From Pseudomonadota bacterium (GTDB taxonomy: Bacteria > Pseudomonadota > Alphaproteobacteria > Rhizobiales > Rhizobiaceae), in contig JAEXXS010000426.1 of the NCBI GenBank assembly GCA_023451915.1, forward strand, positions 1 to 5,740: a stretch of DNA of 5,740 nt, written 5' to 3'. This document shows, piece after piece, positions 5,235 through 5,740 of this stretch (the stretch's first letter is position 1; every line of letters begins with the position of its first letter). A program made the position numbers and the translations under genes. The notes beneath the pieces were generated by a model. It searched no databases. It was not told the DNA's origin and saw nothing but the letters and a program-made list of their open reading frames with translations.

Positions 5235-5740
5235 ATGGAACTGCGCCACCTTCGATATTTTCTCGCCGTCGCCCATGAGGGCAATTTCACACGGGCCGCA
5301 GCCAAACTCGGGATCGGCCAGCCGCCCTTGAGCCAGCAGATCCGCGATCTTGAAAATGAGATCGGCGTTGCTCTTTTTCATCGGGTTCCCCATGGGGCGG
5401 AATTGACGGCGGCGGGCACGGCCTTTCTTGACGAGGCGAAGGCGGCAGTCGCTGCAGCGGAGAAAGCCAAACTCGCCGCGCAAAGCGCGGCGCGCGGCGA
5501 GACAGGGCGTCTGGCGCTGGGTTTCACGGCGTCGTCCGCCTTCAATCCGGTGGTCAGTGGCACGATCAGGCAGTTTCGCGCCCGCTGGCCGGAGGTGCGG
5601 CTGACGCTGACCGAGATGAATACCAGTCTTCTGATGGACCGGCTCGTGCGCGGGGAGGTCGATGCGGCGTTCATTCGGCCCGGTCTGGAAAACCCCAAGG
5701 ATGTACGGATGAAGCGCCTGGCCGATGAGCCGCTGGTGAT
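5235..5740 (+). CDS. ynfL: LysR-family transcriptional regulator, YnfL-like, 3' truncated by the window end
   Basis: An ATG at 5235 opens a frame of 168 complete codons that runs off the window; full members have about 290-310 residues. It begins MELRHLRYFLAVAHEGNFTR, the LysR N terminus. The helix-turn-helix covers about 17-43, with AAAKLGIGQPPLSQQIRDLE at 21-40, followed by the wing and an alanine-rich linker helix (about 58-88). The effector domain starts at GRLALGF (91-97), and S100/S101 lie where the ligand pocket of this group begins. EMNTSLLMDRLVRGEVDAAF (127-146) matches the YnfL/CatR-type subgroup. The ribosome site is weak, and GTG at 5211 is followed at once by a stop, so ATG 5235 is the only good start. 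It is divergent from the YnfM-like exporter, which it probably controls along with itself. The symbol rests on similarity and gene order. Confidence 0.92.
   Translation, partial: MELRHLRYFLAVAHEGNFTRAAAKLGIGQPPLSQQIRDLENEIGVALFHRVPHGAELTAAGTAFLDEAKAAVAAAEKAKLAAQSAARGETGRLALGFTASSAFNPVVSGTIRQFRARWPEVRLTLTEMNTSLLMDRLVRGEVDAAFIRPGLENPKDVRMKRLADEPLV

Noticed and set aside
5172..5698. Two - strand open frames opposite the LysR gene
   Set aside because: They are antisense to a frame with an unmistakable LysR N terminus that continues past the window end.
1..5740. CRISPR array, tRNA, rRNA, insertion sequence or prophage genes
   Set aside because: I saw no regularly spaced repeats, cloverleaf-type sequence, transposase or integrase motifs, or flanking target duplications anywhere in the window.

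Overview
The window looks like ordinary chromosomal sequence from an alphaproteobacterium of the order Hyphomicrobiales. Brucella/Ochrobactrum is my best guess. This rests on the GC-rich coding sequence, the mix of an RND pump end, FCD-type GntR and LysR regulators, and an intergenic palindromic repeat resembling ones I recall from that group. The species is an inference, not a proof.

Layout from left to right. Positions 1-120 hold the last 39 codons of an RND efflux pump on the + strand, closed by a perfect terminator hairpin at 141-166. Four complete genes follow, all on the - strand and so read from right to left. The asparaginase (174-1121) is the distal gene of a two-gene operon and lies 7 bases after the AnsP-type asparagine permease (1129-2598). 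Upstream of ansP is a 461-base intergenic stretch with a candidate promoter, operator-like repeats, a degenerate palindromic repeat element, a perfect DnaA box and the terminator of the next gene. A GntR/FCD regulator (3060-3767) and a YnfM-like MFS exporter (3841-5133) come next. A 101-base divergent promoter region with a textbook LysR-type dyad separates the exporter from a + strand LysR regulator. That regulator starts at 5235 and is cut off by the end of the window after 168 codons.

Two functional units can be read. The first is asparagine use: AnsP imports asparagine and the cytosolic asparaginase hydrolyses it to aspartate and ammonia, with translation of the second gene coupled to the first. 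The GntR protein upstream on the same strand is a possible but unproven regulator of this unit. The second is a divergent LysR/MFS pair in the same arrangement as ynfL/ynfM of Escherichia coli, in which the LysR protein probably controls the exporter from the shared intergenic region.

I found no mobile element, CRISPR array, RNA gene or clearly new system. The points most worth a second look are: an asparaginase that lacks the usual flexible-loop tyrosine and carries a run of six glycines encoded by a trinucleotide repeat; the stop/ribosome-site overlap that couples ansP to it; the relation of the GntR gene to the asparagine operon; and the repeat-rich region upstream of ansP.
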